Positions 1 to 8,730 are shown, numbered from the stretch's first letter. The stretch: DNA of 64,000 bases from 43-108 sp001915545 (GCA_902491215.1 CABUGV010000005.1:1-64000); one strand, 5' to 3'. The notes: generated by a model not told the origin, from the sequence alone. A program made the numbers and translations.

Positions 1-189
1 GAACTCTCCAAGGAAAGGGCCACCCGTCTTGAAGGAAGCTTCGGCACCCAGAAGCAGCATTACTCGCTCTCAAGGATAAAGGCCAGGAACAGGAAGACGG
101 AAATCCTTTGGATCTTCTTCGGAATACATACGGCAAATGCCGTACTGATGATAGACAAGATCAGAAACCGATCGGATAAAGCGGCATGA
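1..189 (+). CDS. Transposase, C-terminal fragment (cut by window edge)
   Basis: An open frame from base 1 to a TGA at 187-189 gives 62 residues with no start in the window. It contains RLEGSFGTQKQHY followed by an ILWIFFGIHTANAV segment. This is the arrangement at the C-terminal end of DDE transposases of the IS1182-like group (DDE_Tnp_1_6 type), where a conserved R-x-E-G-x-F-G precedes a final helix. The catalytic acidic residues would lie outside the window. Whether the element is intact cannot be judged. The family call is from remembered motif pattern; the IS group is less certain than the transposase call. It marks the left edge of an AT-rich accessory stretch. Confidence 0.7.
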   Translation, partial: ELSKERATRLEGSFGTQKQHYSLSRIKARNRKTEILWIFFGIHTANAVLMIDKIRNRSDKAA

Positions 190-319
190 CATGAATTTAC
201 AGACAGGATCAGAAGAGGTCATCAGACTTCTTCCGAAACGTCATGTCCAACAGATAGGATTATATGAAAAAACACGGAAAATGGGCAATAATAATGGCAC
301 ATAAAGTGATTATACTCTA

Positions 320-391
320 TCGACTTTATATGCCATATTACTTTTTAGGGACATTTACTGAATATCCCTATATAAATATAGTGAAAGTCGA
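320..391. repeat. Nested inverted repeats, possible IS end or terminator
   Basis: TCGACTTT at 320-327 is matched by AAAGTCGA at 384-391. Inside lies a second imperfect pair, AGGGACAT at 347-354 and ATATCCCT at 362-369. The structure sits about 130 bases after the transposase stop, so it may be the right end of the insertion sequence or a terminator. No target-site duplication can be tested because the left end is outside the window. Confidence 0.35.
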
Positions 392-468
392 GTGCAGAAA
401 CAAATTCAAAAATATGTTTTCTAATTTGCTATGACAATGGGCATCCTATATTATCAAATATAGTGAAA
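374..468. repeat. 13-bp direct repeat pair
   Basis: AAATATAGTGAAA occurs at 374-386 and again exactly at 456-468, 82 bases apart, in the spacer between the transposase fragment and the next gene. It could relate to the IS boundary, or be chance in AT-rich DNA. Confidence 0.4.
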
Positions 469-472
469 CATA

Positions 473-2281
473 CTATCTACCATCACCACAAACATCTTTA
501 AAAAATTTAAGAGCATCTTCACCAATAAGCACAATATTATAAGATTTTCCGGAATTACGTTTCATAGAAAACGACAAGGGTATTTCATATTTACGGCAAT
601 CTTTTATCAAATCCTTATATAAGGCATACGGACTATGCTTATCAATAGGATCACCATGTACCATCAATGGAACGTCTTTCAATTTATAAATAGAAAACTC
701 CGGCATTCGCTCTTTTGACGATTCATCACAGTAATTCTTATGGTAAACAGGAGCATACAAAGCAATAGCCCTAAACATATCAGGGTTATCAGTGGCCATC
801 TGCAATGCACGATAACCGGCACTGCAATTTGCATGCAAAAAAATACGCGAGGTATCTACAGGATAATGTTTTTGAACATCCTTTATTGCCAATTTCAATT
901 CCTGTTCGGCAAATGGTGTAAGATCTTCATTTAGATATGTACGTATCTCAGGCATCATAACCAAAAAACCATATCTATCAGACAGTGCCTGCATCTGATT
1001 CAAAGCCCACTGACGAGCAAGCTGCGGACAAACGAAGAAGTGGTATTTTTTCTCAATATTAGGTCTTATCACAACAACCAAAGGCAACGGTTTATCTTTG
1101 TATATCCTATTAGGACGTGCAAGAAGATACCTTTGCAGACTGTCATCTTGTTCTGAGACATAAGTAACAAACTGAATACTTGCTTCGGAATCATCATCTC
1201 CATAAGTATCATTCAAATGAGAGAATGCGTGTTCAAGCTGATATGTTATTGGAGAAATCTTAAACTGCCACCACCAATCTCCATCATAACGCGTAGGATG
1301 CTTCAACAAGAAATTCAACCTAAACAACAGCTGATCTATTTCATTTGCGCGAGGATGACTATCGGGGATTGATGCACGCATAGAAACAAATCGAGCATAA
1401 GCATAATCATCTCTTCCGCATAATACAGGCTGACGCACAGTATGTTCGCCAATCGTCATACTGCACATATAAGAATGTTGATTCTGCATCCCTGGAATAT
1501 AATAAGTAAATGTACCAGGTTTCAAAACAACATCATCACAAATCCTATTACCATATACGTCATCAAACCGCAATGTAATAGGTATATCCAACACATTTTG
1601 ATGAGCATTCGAAAGCATCACAACGTGACTGGTTGTGTCAATCTGCGGATAAATTATATTACAAGTCTGGCAATCGGCATACAACCTAGTAATGCTAGTA
1701 CTGTCATGAAGTATTGCTTCAAAAGCATAATCGCCACCTGTAATCATTGTCTTTACGACATAATCATTATACCCTTTTTTCAAATTTATAGGATAAATAT
1801 TTGGACCTTGGATATCGCATCTATATAAAGTATCACCATTAAGTACCTGCAAAAGCCTCATCGAACTATTTACTTCAACAAACATCTGTTTATCTACATC
1901 AGACAAGATCCGACAATACAGATATGTAATACGGCCGTTCATAAAATCCAAAGTATCATTTGGAGATATTCCATAAACTTCTCTCAAATCCAATTGATTA
2001 AATTTAGGATGATATAATCCCGTATAACTATACGGACGTACAGAATCTGTTTTATATTTCTCAAAGTAATCACTCGGATTGGCAATAATAGAGTCTGCAA
2101 TAAGAGAATCTTCTGCAAGACTAAATGTGCCACAAATATTCCAATCATCTAAATATATGCGTACAAAATTATTATCAGATTTGCTCAAGTCGTAAGTTGC
2201 AATAAGCCCTTCATTTGAACATGAGAATAAATAAATAACCAGAAGGAATACCAATGTTAAACGTCTTAATAAAACCAACAT
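473..2281 (-). CDS. Lipoprotein with C-terminal alpha/beta-hydrolase (esterase/peptidase-like) domain
   Basis: A 602-residue protein from an ATG at 2281; the in-frame TTG at 2299 is less likely. The N-terminus is a lipoprotein signal (LLRRLTLVFLLV then YLFSC), so it is probably anchored in an outer-membrane leaflet. Residues of roughly 30-310 resemble no family I recognise and look beta-rich. The last 200 residues look like an alpha/beta hydrolase of the PHB-depolymerase/prolyl-oligopeptidase kind: a strand, then HANCSAGYRAL with a serine in the nucleophile-elbow position, then DMFRAIALYAPVYH, and later VPLMVHGDPIDKHSPY, which could supply the acid and histidine. The elbow reads C-S-A-G instead of G-x-S-x-G, so catalysis is inferred. 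It is AT-rich like its two neighbours upstream. Confidence 0.65.
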   Translation of the reverse strand: MLVLLRRLTLVFLLVIYLFSCSNEGLIATYDLSKSDNNFVRIYLDDWNICGTFSLAEDSLIADSIIANPSDYFEKYKTDSVRPYSYTGLYHPKFNQLDLREVYGISPNDTLDFMNGRITYLYCRILSDVDKQMFVEVNSSMRLLQVLNGDTLYRCDIQGPNIYPINLKKGYNDYVVKTMITGGDYAFEAILHDSTSITRLYADCQTCNIIYPQIDTTSHVVMLSNAHQNVLDIPITLRFDDVYGNRICDDVVLKPGTFTYYIPGMQNQHSYMCSMTIGEHTVRQPVLCGRDDYAYARFVSMRASIPDSHPRANEIDQLLFRLNFLLKHPTRYDGDWWWQFKISPITYQLEHAFSHLNDTYGDDDSEASIQFVTYVSEQDDSLQRYLLARPNRIYKDKPLPLVVVIRPNIEKKYHFFVCPQLARQWALNQMQALSDRYGFLVMMPEIRTYLNEDLTPFAEQELKLAIKDVQKHYPVDTSRIFLHANCSAGYRALQMATDNPDMFRAIALYAPVYHKNYCDESSKERMPEFSIYKLKDVPLMVHGDPIDKHSPYALYKDLIKDCRKYEIPLSFSMKRNSGKSYNIVLIGEDALKFFKDVCGDGR

Positions 2282-2596
2282 TTCTATAATTTTAATCAAC
2301 TATGCTACAATGTAAAAAATAAATATTTATAAATTACATATAGAATTTATATATTCTTGCCTGCAAATTTGCAATTATTATAAATAAAATTCCCAATAAA
2401 GAAAGTATGTTAAAATCAAGAACTGAAAGATATCACTTCAACATAAAATCTATATTATATCAAAATATGATAAAACTAAATACATACATTGCATGTATTG
2501 TCGTATAATTATACATTTTAAGCCAGTCGTAATTTTAACACACTTTAAGCACCGTTTCAAATTCCGATCAAACCAAATTGATTAAAATTTAAAACA
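2282..2596. other. AT-rich intergenic region, nothing recognised
   Basis: 315 bases of very AT-rich DNA between two minus-strand lipoprotein genes. I found no credible gene, no RNA and no clear TAnnTTTG promoter on the minus strand. It presumably holds the promoter of the hydrolase gene. Confidence 0.5.
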
Positions 2597-3082
2597 TTAT
2601 TCATACTGTACTTTTATACTTGGGGTACGCACATCAAAAAACTTCTCTTGACCTATAGGATAACCCCAATAATCAGTTTCACGATAGTAAAATCGTCCAA
2701 ATATTGAATAATTACCACCTTCCCATGTACACTCATACTTAGTAATAACATAATCAAAATCAATATTATCTACGACTTCTGCTGATATAATAGAAAGAGG
2801 CGTATAACGATTTGGATATCCTCTTGTCCAACTAAAATTTATAGTAACCCAACCATTTAAAGGTCCAACAAAAGCATAAGTAAAAGATCCAGCTTTTATT
2901 ACAGCAATATCAGACTCACCAGAGCGTGTCATATTCATATCAGCCAACGTCTGGTAATCCCCATTTTCAAGCTCTTCCAAAGACTGATCCAACTCTGAAT
3001 CTTGAGAACAGCTTGTACACACAAGAACAGCCAAAAGACTCAATGGCACCACATTTTTAATTCTACTTGAAAATAATCTCAT
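2597..3082 (-). CDS. Small lipoprotein of unknown function
   Basis: A 161-residue protein beginning with a basic, hydrophobic signal and a clear lipobox (LLAVLVCTSC, cysteine near residue 26). An acidic stretch follows (SELDQSLEELENGD). The remainder, rich in Tyr, Trp and Gly, looks like a small beta-sandwich. I recognise no family. It lies 76 bases after the TPR fragment of the O-antigen-ligase-like gene and in the same direction, so the two may be co-transcribed. A surface or periplasmic location follows from the lipobox; the function is unknown. Confidence 0.6.
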   Translation of the reverse strand: MRLFSSRIKNVVPLSLLAVLVCTSCSQDSELDQSLEELENGDYQTLADMNMTRSGESDIAVIKAGSFTYAFVGPLNGWVTINFSWTRGYPNRYTPLSIISAEVVDNIDFDYVITKYECTWEGGNYSIFGRFYYRETDYWGYPIGQEKFFDVRTPSIKVQYE

Positions 3083-3158
3083 AAAATAATTTTTTAAATT
3101 GTTAATAATTAAGTTATATAAATAAAAGGGTTATTCTACTCAACACACAGATTGACAA

Positions 3159-3632
3159 TCATTTAGCAATAAACTCTTTTTCGTGTTTGCTAATAAAATC
3201 AGATGCTGATTTTTTTATACGCGACACATCATAAGACAAAATCTTAACATCCTTCTTTATAATTATATCAGCAATTCTATTAGCCTCTACCGTATCTCCT
3301 TTTGATATATATGTCTGCATCAGACCTTCAAGAGGGGCAAATTTGGAAGGGCACATGCGGCAAGCTTGTTCATAGTGATATTCAGCCTTATCAAATAAGG
3401 ATGAGGCTCTATAAATATCTCCACCCAACAGTTCTGCATTATACCCCGATATGTATTTTCGACATTCTTCATAAGTATCAGCAGCATCTTCCAACCGACC
3501 AGCAACAAATCTTGAAGCCATACAGTTGTAAAGGAAATAAGGATTTGACTTCATATCAGGATACAAATCGTCATATATATTCATAGCTCTGGTTATTCTT
3601 CTTTTTCCATCAATTCTATGCCACGACTCCAT
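3159..3632 (-). CDS. TPR fragment, probably the frameshifted C-terminus of the upstream O-antigen-ligase-like gene
   Basis: A 157-codon frame. After about 12 residues that read like a wrong frame (MESWHRIDGKRR) it becomes typical TPR sequence: TRAMNIYDDLYPDMKSNPYF, then FDKAEYHYEQACRMCPSKFA. The gene just upstream ends with the first half of a TPR helix (SRGIELMEKEE) and overlaps this frame by 40 bases. Restoring one base at about 3597-3605 joins them into a single protein of about 540 residues with the Bacteroidales layout of a polytopic O-antigen ligase domain followed by TPRs. Most likely this is not an independent gene, though translation from the ATG at 3632 cannot be excluded. Confidence 0.6.
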   Translation of the reverse strand: MESWHRIDGKRRITRAMNIYDDLYPDMKSNPYFLYNCMASRFVAGRLEDAADTYEECRKYISGYNAELLGGDIYRASSLFDKAEYHYEQACRMCPSKFAPLEGLMQTYISKGDTVEANRIADIIIKKDVKILSYDVSRIKKSASDFISKHEKEFIAK

Positions 3633-4774
3633 CTATATTCCTTACTCCATTGATTGCACAGACATAAAAAAGCCGAAAACAAACAACAGATAAAAATGCC
3701 ATAAAAGACAGACTTAACTTTACACTTTTCTATGCCACCAATCTCTTTCAATAACCTAACCCACACAATAATACATACCAACCATGGCAGTGGATATTTA
3801 AATGGATAAGAGAACAAACTAAAAATAAAAACCGGCAAAAGAGCATAGACAAATATGTCCATAGTCCTATTTTTACGTATATAATAGACTGGAGGTATCA
3901 GAAACATTGCAATCATAAAAAATAGACCTGCAATACCCCAATTTATCCACAACATCAAAAATTCATTTAACGGATGCCTAACTTCGCCAGCCAACATGGA
4001 ATATACACTATCAGGATTATTGCGAAAGTATTCCGCTTGAAAGTTCATATAATTCTTCATAAATCCTCCATAGCCATAACCAATAAATGGATGTTTCTCT
4101 ATCATTTCAAGCGAACGTTCAAATATGAAAAAACGTCCACTGGTAGAATCTTGTTTAATATTGAGACAATAAAAACATAGACCAATAATAGCCATCAACA
4201 ATATCAAATAATAAACCTTCCTATATGTATGCTTCAACGGCAACATTAATACAGCAACCAAGACTATACTAATAAGGCCTGTACGAGACCCAGAAACAAT
4301 GATTGCAACTGACACAAAAACAGCCATAAAGGCTATAACAGATCTAAGAAATAAAGAATATGAAGTGTCTCTGAACAAATAAAAATAAAACGGCAAAGAA
4401 ATAGACAAACAACATGCAAATCCTGCCGGATTATCAAAAGTTCCAAAAAGTCCACATAAAGGAATATATCCACAAAAAACTGCATATATAAATATAATGG
4501 ATTCAACAAAAGCAGTCAAAGCAAATAACCAACATATATCATTGGTCTTATATATAATTCTGCGTTCTCGGATTCTAAAAACAGTATCTAGAAACAACAA
4601 TATAATTATTGATGCTGTAAAAAAATACCACTTAGGTAATATAAGATTATCAGAAAATCCCTTCATCGAGGGCATGTAGCATGATACAAGAAGTACAAGA
4701 AATGCAAAAATTCCTGCAACACGCATTTTATCAACATTTCTGATAAAATCATAAATTGTATTTGTTGTTTTCAT
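3593..4774 (-). CDS. O-antigen ligase/polymerase-like membrane protein (Wzy_C), 3' end frameshifted
   Basis: A 393-residue polytopic membrane protein from an ATG at 4774; a GTG at 4801 is less likely. I count 10-12 hydrophobic segments. The central region contains SRTGLISIVLVAVLML, followed by a long loop with FERSLEMIEKHPFIGYGYGG and RHPLNEFLMLWINWG, the signature of the O-antigen ligase/polymerase family (PF04932). These proteins act at the periplasmic face of the inner membrane on lipid-linked glycans, or in related Bacteroidota paralogs on unknown substrates. The protein ends at MEKEE, where a one-base loss separates it from its TPR tail. Codon use is AT-rich. No glycosyltransferases or flippase lie nearby, so this is not a recognisable O-antigen locus. 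Confidence 0.75.
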   Translation of the reverse strand: MKTTNTIYDFIRNVDKMRVAGIFAFLVLLVSCYMPSMKGFSDNLILPKWYFFTASIIILLFLDTVFRIRERRIIYKTNDICWLFALTAFVESIIFIYAVFCGYIPLCGLFGTFDNPAGFACCLSISLPFYFYLFRDTSYSLFLRSVIAFMAVFVSVAIIVSGSRTGLISIVLVAVLMLPLKHTYRKVYYLILLMAIIGLCFYCLNIKQDSTSGRFFIFERSLEMIEKHPFIGYGYGGFMKNYMNFQAEYFRNNPDSVYSMLAGEVRHPLNEFLMLWINWGIAGLFFMIAMFLIPPVYYIRKNRTMDIFVYALLPVFIFSLFSYPFKYPLPWLVCIIVWVRLLKEIGGIEKCKVKSVFYGIFICCLFSAFLCLCNQWSKEYRWSRGIELMEKEE

Positions 4775-5249
4775 ATATAGATTTAAACTGGGTAAATACA
4801 CAACTTTTATTAACTATAATGAGATATTTTATTACATGATATTATATCCGTCATATAATTACAACTATCACAAACAACATCTAAACATTTTAAATGCCAT
4901 TAAAAGCGAATCGTGCTAATGAATGAATCTTATAAACTCTAAATTATAGATTTAAAAATTTCACGCATTAATTATGCCCAACTTGAATTGCATGTTTTCA
5001 TAGTTGATTCACCAACGATTAACATGTTGCAATATTAAGGCATTTTTATATTATTATAAAACAGATGTTACATCTTAAAACGTAATAATTTGATTAACAG
5101 CAAGAAAAAAATTATGAGATATTAGAATTGTAATATTTTTCAAGTTCAATAAAATTAAAGACACACTATCAGAGATTGACAAAATAACTCGATAATGCAC
5201 ACAGGCAATATATGTATGTGAGTTCTAAGGTAGTGTTTTCAAATACTGT

Positions 5250-5301
5250 GAGGGCTCACAAATAATATTTCGAGGGCATGCAATTTAAATTATGAGCCCT
5301 C
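5250..5301. repeat. Palindrome-triplet element, copy A
   Basis: Three 8-bp units start exactly 22 bp apart: GAGGGCTC (5250), GAGGGCAT (5272) and GAGCCCTC (5294). The 14-bp spacers are AT-rich. The outer units keep the CTC half and the middle unit lacks it, as in the three other copies. The first unit with flanks reads GTGAGGGCTCAC, a near-palindrome. It lies about 270 bp upstream of ridA and about 475 bp upstream of the divergent membrane-protein gene. Confidence 0.8.
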
Positions 5302-5485
5302 GTAAACAAAAACATAAGCAACCAGGATAAAACAAGCTAGTAACTGTGGCTGATTTTTTACAGAACGAAGAAAAAATGCAATGTAGAAAAAACAGCTTTC
5401 AAATTAGCCTCTCCCCTCTCCTTTTCTCATCTTTTGACAAGATAGGATGCGACTCGGCAAAGCCCACCAGAAAACTGCGTTTCCG

Positions 5486-5517
5486 TTTGCCTTTGCACTC
5501 ACCTTTCACTATCTTTG
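5486..5517 (+). promoter_or_regulatory. Bacteroidota-type promoter for ridA
   Basis: TTTG at 5486-5489 and TATCTTTG at 5510-5517 are separated by 20 bases. This matches the -33 TTTG / -7 TAnnTTTG promoter of Bacteroidota. The start codon follows about 55 bases later. Confidence 0.75.
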
Positions 5518-5571
5518 CACTACGGCAGCTACAAGCTTAAAAGCCGAATATGTACAACATAAAAAACAATA

Positions 5572-5958
5572 ATGACCATGAGTAAAAAAGCAATCGCAAC
5601 CGAGAAGGCTCCAGGAGCTATCGGTCCATACAGCCAGGCAATAAAGGTAGGCAACATGATTTTCACTTCAGGACAGATTCCTATTGACCCTGCTACAGGA
5701 AATATGGTTGAGGGCATAAAGGAACAGACACGTATGTCACTGACAAACATCAAGAATATTCTTGAAACTGCAGGATGCGGCATGGATGCTGTGGTAAAGA
5801 CAACTGTATTTTTGAAGGATATGGCTTTCTTCGGCGAGATGAACGAAGTTTATGCAGAATTCTTCAACACTCCATTCCCTGCACGTTCAGCAGTTGCTGT
5901 AAGAGAGATTCCTAAAGGTGCTTTGGTGGAGATAGAGGCTATAGCTTGCATTGACTAA
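5572..5958 (+). CDS. ridA: RidA-family reactive intermediate deaminase
   Basis: A 128-residue protein of the RidA/YjgF family, which hydrolyses reactive enamine/imine intermediates such as 2-aminoacrylate released by PLP enzymes, acting as a cytosolic homotrimer. Visible family marks are APGAIGPYSQAI near the N-terminus, FTSGQIPIDP, MSLTNIKNILE and the C-terminal PARSAVAVREIPKGALVEIE, in which the Arg binds the substrate carboxylate and the Glu activates water. Length is normal. Two ATGs lie two codons apart (5572 and 5578) and either could be used. It has its own promoter and a hairpin after it, so it is probably monocistronic. Confidence 0.95.
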   Translation: MTMSKKAIATEKAPGAIGPYSQAIKVGNMIFTSGQIPIDPATGNMVEGIKEQTRMSLTNIKNILETAGCGMDAVVKTTVFLKDMAFFGEMNEVYAEFFNTPFPARSAVAVREIPKGALVEIEAIACID

Positions 5959-5992
5959 TAAGAGGAAGTGCAAGAAGCACAGAAAAAACATT

Positions 5993-6036
5993 AAGGGCCG
6001 TTTCAGCAGAAAAACATAGTTGCTGAAACGGCCCTT
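5993..6036 (-). terminator. Bidirectional hairpin between ridA and the response regulator
   Basis: AAGGGCCGTTTCAGCA (5993-6008) pairs perfectly with TGCTGAAACGGCCCTT (6021-6036). On the minus strand it is followed by a run of six T, so it should terminate the response-regulator transcript, and it may also stop ridA. Confidence 0.8.
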
Positions 6037-6102
6037 GACGGTCTTTATGAATGAGCGGATAATATGTTACGCAGGCATACCTTGAATATACATAGCCGAA
6101 CT

Positions 6103-6885
6103 CTACAACATTGTCAACGCATCGCGCAAATCGCTGAAATGGCGTCTGCTGGCAACAATGCTGATGGAATCATACGGTGGAACCAACACGCAGCGAAGCG
6201 AGCCGTTCTCGACATAGGAAAGATAGTCTATATTGAGGATGGTGTCGGAATTGACTTTGACGAAAGACTTGCTAAGAACCAAAATGTCACGTGCCTTGAT
6301 GCTCATACGAAGGCGATGGCTCTTGAGGTCTGAAAGAACTACACTCCAACAACGTCTAATGCCCGAATATTCAAAATAAAGAACATCAGACGGACGCAAA
6401 AACATGAGACTGTTGACAGTCTGTATGGCAAAACGGCCTGAAGATGAAGCAGGCATACGCATTGTGAGTTCTGAAATATTCTGCTCTGCTACACGTCCGG
6501 CACTGAAATCGGTACGTATGCGCTCCATCACTTTATAAAGCTCATCGGGCATATATGGCTTGAGAAGAAAATCAAAAGCTGAAGAACGAAGCGCATCTAT
6601 CACATATTTATCGAAAGCCGTATAGAAAACAACACGAGTGGACGGCTCCAGACCTTTGGCGCGCATGGTCTGAAGAAGCTCGATGCCGCTGTCGGCGCCA
6701 AGCTCAACATCGAGAAAAAGCACATCGGGCTTAAGAAGCGGAACTGACGCAAGGGCTTCGGATGCGCGGTTCACTGCCGCAAGTATCTCAATATCGCCGA
6801 AGGATTCAAGGTCCGAACGCAGGACATCGACCGACATCGGTTCATCGTCTACGATAACTGCTGATAGTCTTCTAGGCATAATCAT
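6103..6885 (-). CDS. LytTR-family response regulator
   Basis: A 260-residue, two-domain regulator. Residues 6-120 form a receiver domain: VDDEP acidic pocket, phospho-acceptor Asp59 in VLFLDVEL, Thr89 in VVFYTA and Lys109 in FLLKPY. Residues about 150-255 form a LytTR DNA-binding domain (FLRPSDVLYFEYSG, later SFVKVNSDTILNIDYL). It would be phosphorylated by the kinase encoded 18 bases upstream in the same operon, and then bind promoter DNA through the LytTR beta-fold. The start could also be the ATG two codons in. A strong hairpin lies downstream. Targets cannot be inferred. Confidence 0.93.
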   Translation of the reverse strand: MIMPRRLSAVIVDDEPMSVDVLRSDLESFGDIEILAAVNRASEALASVPLLKPDVLFLDVELGADSGIELLQTMRAKGLEPSTRVVFYTAFDKYVIDALRSSAFDFLLKPYMPDELYKVMERIRTDFSAGRVAEQNISELTMRMPASSSGRFAIQTVNSLMFLRPSDVLYFEYSGIRRCWSVVLSDLKSHRLRMSIKARDILVLSKSFVKVNSDTILNIDYLSYVENGSLRCVLVPPYDSISIVASRRHFSDLRDALTML

Positions 6886-6903
6886 TAAAGAATCAATGGT
6901 TAC

Positions 6904-8703
6904 TTAAATTTCAAACTTATAATCATAAGGCACAAAGAGCTGAAAATCTGTGCCGTGAGAAGACGGCTCGGCAGAAGACATGTCTACAATCGAAATCTTC
7001 ATTTTGGATGCATTGCGCACGTTGAGCAAATCGACAGTGGAATAAAGTGTCTTCAATCCGTTGCCTGTACCTCTTGATGCCGAAAGACGCGAAGTGGAAG
7101 AAAGCCCGGCTCCGTTGTCAACTATATGTATAAGCACTCCCTTGGAGTCTACATCTGATACGTCCACAGAAATGAGCGATGAATCATCTATGCCTGAGGC
7201 AAAAGCGTATTTCAAAGCGTTTTCGACAGGAATCTGTATGGACATGGAAGGTATATGCACAGACGGCTGGACAACGGCATCGACATGCCATTCTACACGG
7301 GGAACAGAGGAAGATGTTTCACCACGAAGCGACACGAAATCCTTGACAAGCCGGATTTCGTCGTCAAGGCTTACGGATATGCTGTCGGACACGACGAGGT
7401 TGCCTCGAAGCACATGAACAAACAACTGCATGATGCGCGAAAGCTCTGTGTGCTGACGCATCAGCGGCATGACGGCATTGATGACATTGAACATGTAATG
7501 AGGCGAGATGCGGTTGCGGACATTCTCCATACGCAGACGGGCAAGCTGGCGCAGCTGTTCGTTGTAGCGCCGGTCGTTCTTGCGCTTGACGTAGACGTAG
7601 GCAACGAGAACAAGGAGAACGAGGATTACCAATGCTGTAGAAATAAGTATTATGACGTTGTTCTGACGAGCTACGTCGGCACGGCTCTCAGCCAGGTCGG
7701 CATTGCGTCGGAGAAGAGTGGTATCGTTGCTGTAGCGATAGTCCATTTCTGCAAGATTGGCCATGTGGCGGACACTGCGTATGGAATCGTCGTACTCGTC
7801 TACCTTTACACGATAAGCGTATGCCTTGGAATAATCGCCCTTCTTGGAAAAATACTCCATGAGACGCTGATTGTGAAGATTAAGATATGCAGGACGAACA
7901 GCAGAATAATCGTAAGGCAGTGAAAGAAGACTGTCGGCCCGCTTGAGATTGCCTTCCTTAAGTGCCAGAGAAGCCTGAAGACTATTCAGATAGAACATGA
8001 CTTCGCCGTCATTATCGGAAGAAAATGCAGATGCTGAACGGGCTAGATAGACAGAAGCAGAATCGAGCCGGCCAAGAAGTGTGAAGATTTCACCCATGTT
8101 GGCTTCGACACTTGCTGTAATGGACGGTTGACTGAACTTGACTGCAAAATCGTAGGCATTACGGAAACTTTTCAGGGCTTCAGGATAGCGCTTCTCGTAA
8201 TAATAGCAATTGCCGAGAGTGTTGTAATAGAAATATTTCTCGTACTCAAGACGTATGCTCGTATCGCGTCTGGCCTCGTCAAGGTAATGATGCGCCATAC
8301 GGAAATTGTACAAATCGATATAGACCTGTGCCAGACCCATATATATGCTGAAACGAGCGCGGTCGGAATATGTCGAGTCGGCTATGCGCAAAGCACGGTG
8401 ATAGTACATGGAGGCTTCGGCAACATGGCCTTCCTGGCGATTGAGGTCGGCAAGATTGATGCATACGGATTCCATCTCACGTTTGTCGTCTGCACGATTA
8501 AGCGCATCGTAGGCATTAGACAAACAGACAAGTGCAGAATCGCGCCTGCCCAAGGCCAGAAACAAGGCATTGCGGTGATTCCAACACATGGCCTCCAGGG
8601 CTTCACTGCCGGCATGGGCATGACAAAAGGCAAGAACCTTATCGTTGACATCCATTGCTTCATCAATACGCCCCTGAAGACCTCCGCTGAATGCGGCAAA
8701 CAA
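6904..8703 (-). CDS. TPR sensor histidine kinase (LytS/His_kinase type), body; 5' end displaced by a frameshift
   Basis: About 599 codons. Residues 1-330 are TPR repeats (for example YYEKRYPEALKSFRNAYDFA), then a transmembrane helix (VIILISTALVILVLLVLVAY), then a LytS-type kinase with phospho-acceptor motif RISPHYMFNVINAV and an ATPase N/G box (IPVENALKYAF, VDNGAGL). The TPRs should face the periplasm and sense an unknown signal; the kinase should phosphorylate the LytTR regulator encoded directly downstream. This frame has no convincing start: it opens on a TTG at 8703, while a proper signal peptide and the first TPR helix lie in another frame just upstream. Restoring one base near 8731 fuses the two into about 680 residues, the usual size of these Bacteroidales kinases. 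It is either a sequencing error or a real mutation. Confidence 0.85.
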   Translation of the reverse strand: MFAAFSGGLQGRIDEAMDVNDKVLAFCHAHAGSEALEAMCWNHRNALFLALGRRDSALVCLSNAYDALNRADDKREMESVCINLADLNRQEGHVAEASMYYHRALRIADSTYSDRARFSIYMGLAQVYIDLYNFRMAHHYLDEARRDTSIRLEYEKYFYYNTLGNCYYYEKRYPEALKSFRNAYDFAVKFSQPSITASVEANMGEIFTLLGRLDSASVYLARSASAFSSDNDGEVMFYLNSLQASLALKEGNLKRADSLLSLPYDYSAVRPAYLNLHNQRLMEYFSKKGDYSKAYAYRVKVDEYDDSIRSVRHMANLAEMDYRYSNDTTLLRRNADLAESRADVARQNNVIILISTALVILVLLVLVAYVYVKRKNDRRYNEQLRQLARLRMENVRNRISPHYMFNVINAVMPLMRQHTELSRIMQLFVHVLRGNLVVSDSISVSLDDEIRLVKDFVSLRGETSSSVPRVEWHVDAVVQPSVHIPSMSIQIPVENALKYAFASGIDDSSLISVDVSDVDSKGVLIHIVDNGAGLSSTSRLSASRGTGNGLKTLYSTVDLLNVRNASKMKISIVDMSSAEPSSHGTDFQLFVPYDYKFEI

Positions 8704-8730
8704 TTCCAGCTTGTAATATGATATGCTGTC

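Larger units (their letters stand above)
4775..5571. other. Long AT-rich divergent intergenic region
   Basis: About 800 bases between the minus-strand membrane protein and plus-strand ridA. From 4775 to 5240 it is extremely AT-rich with no credible gene. It contains one copy of the 22-bp-pitch palindrome triplet at 5250-5301 and, at the right end, a good promoter for ridA. It also marks the change from AT-rich accessory DNA to the more GC-rich core. Confidence 0.6.

Noticed and set aside
5250..5301. CRISPR array
   Set aside because: The repeated unit is only 8 bp with 14-bp spacers, three units per site, and no cas genes are in the window.
5346..5540. Small plus-strand open frame before ridA
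   Set aside because: It overlaps the ridA promoter and ends within the leader; composition is not protein-like.
7255..7923. Plus-strand open frame of about 220 codons opposite the histidine kinase
   Set aside because: It is antisense to kinase and TPR sequence with clear motifs; the antisense product has no recognisable domain.
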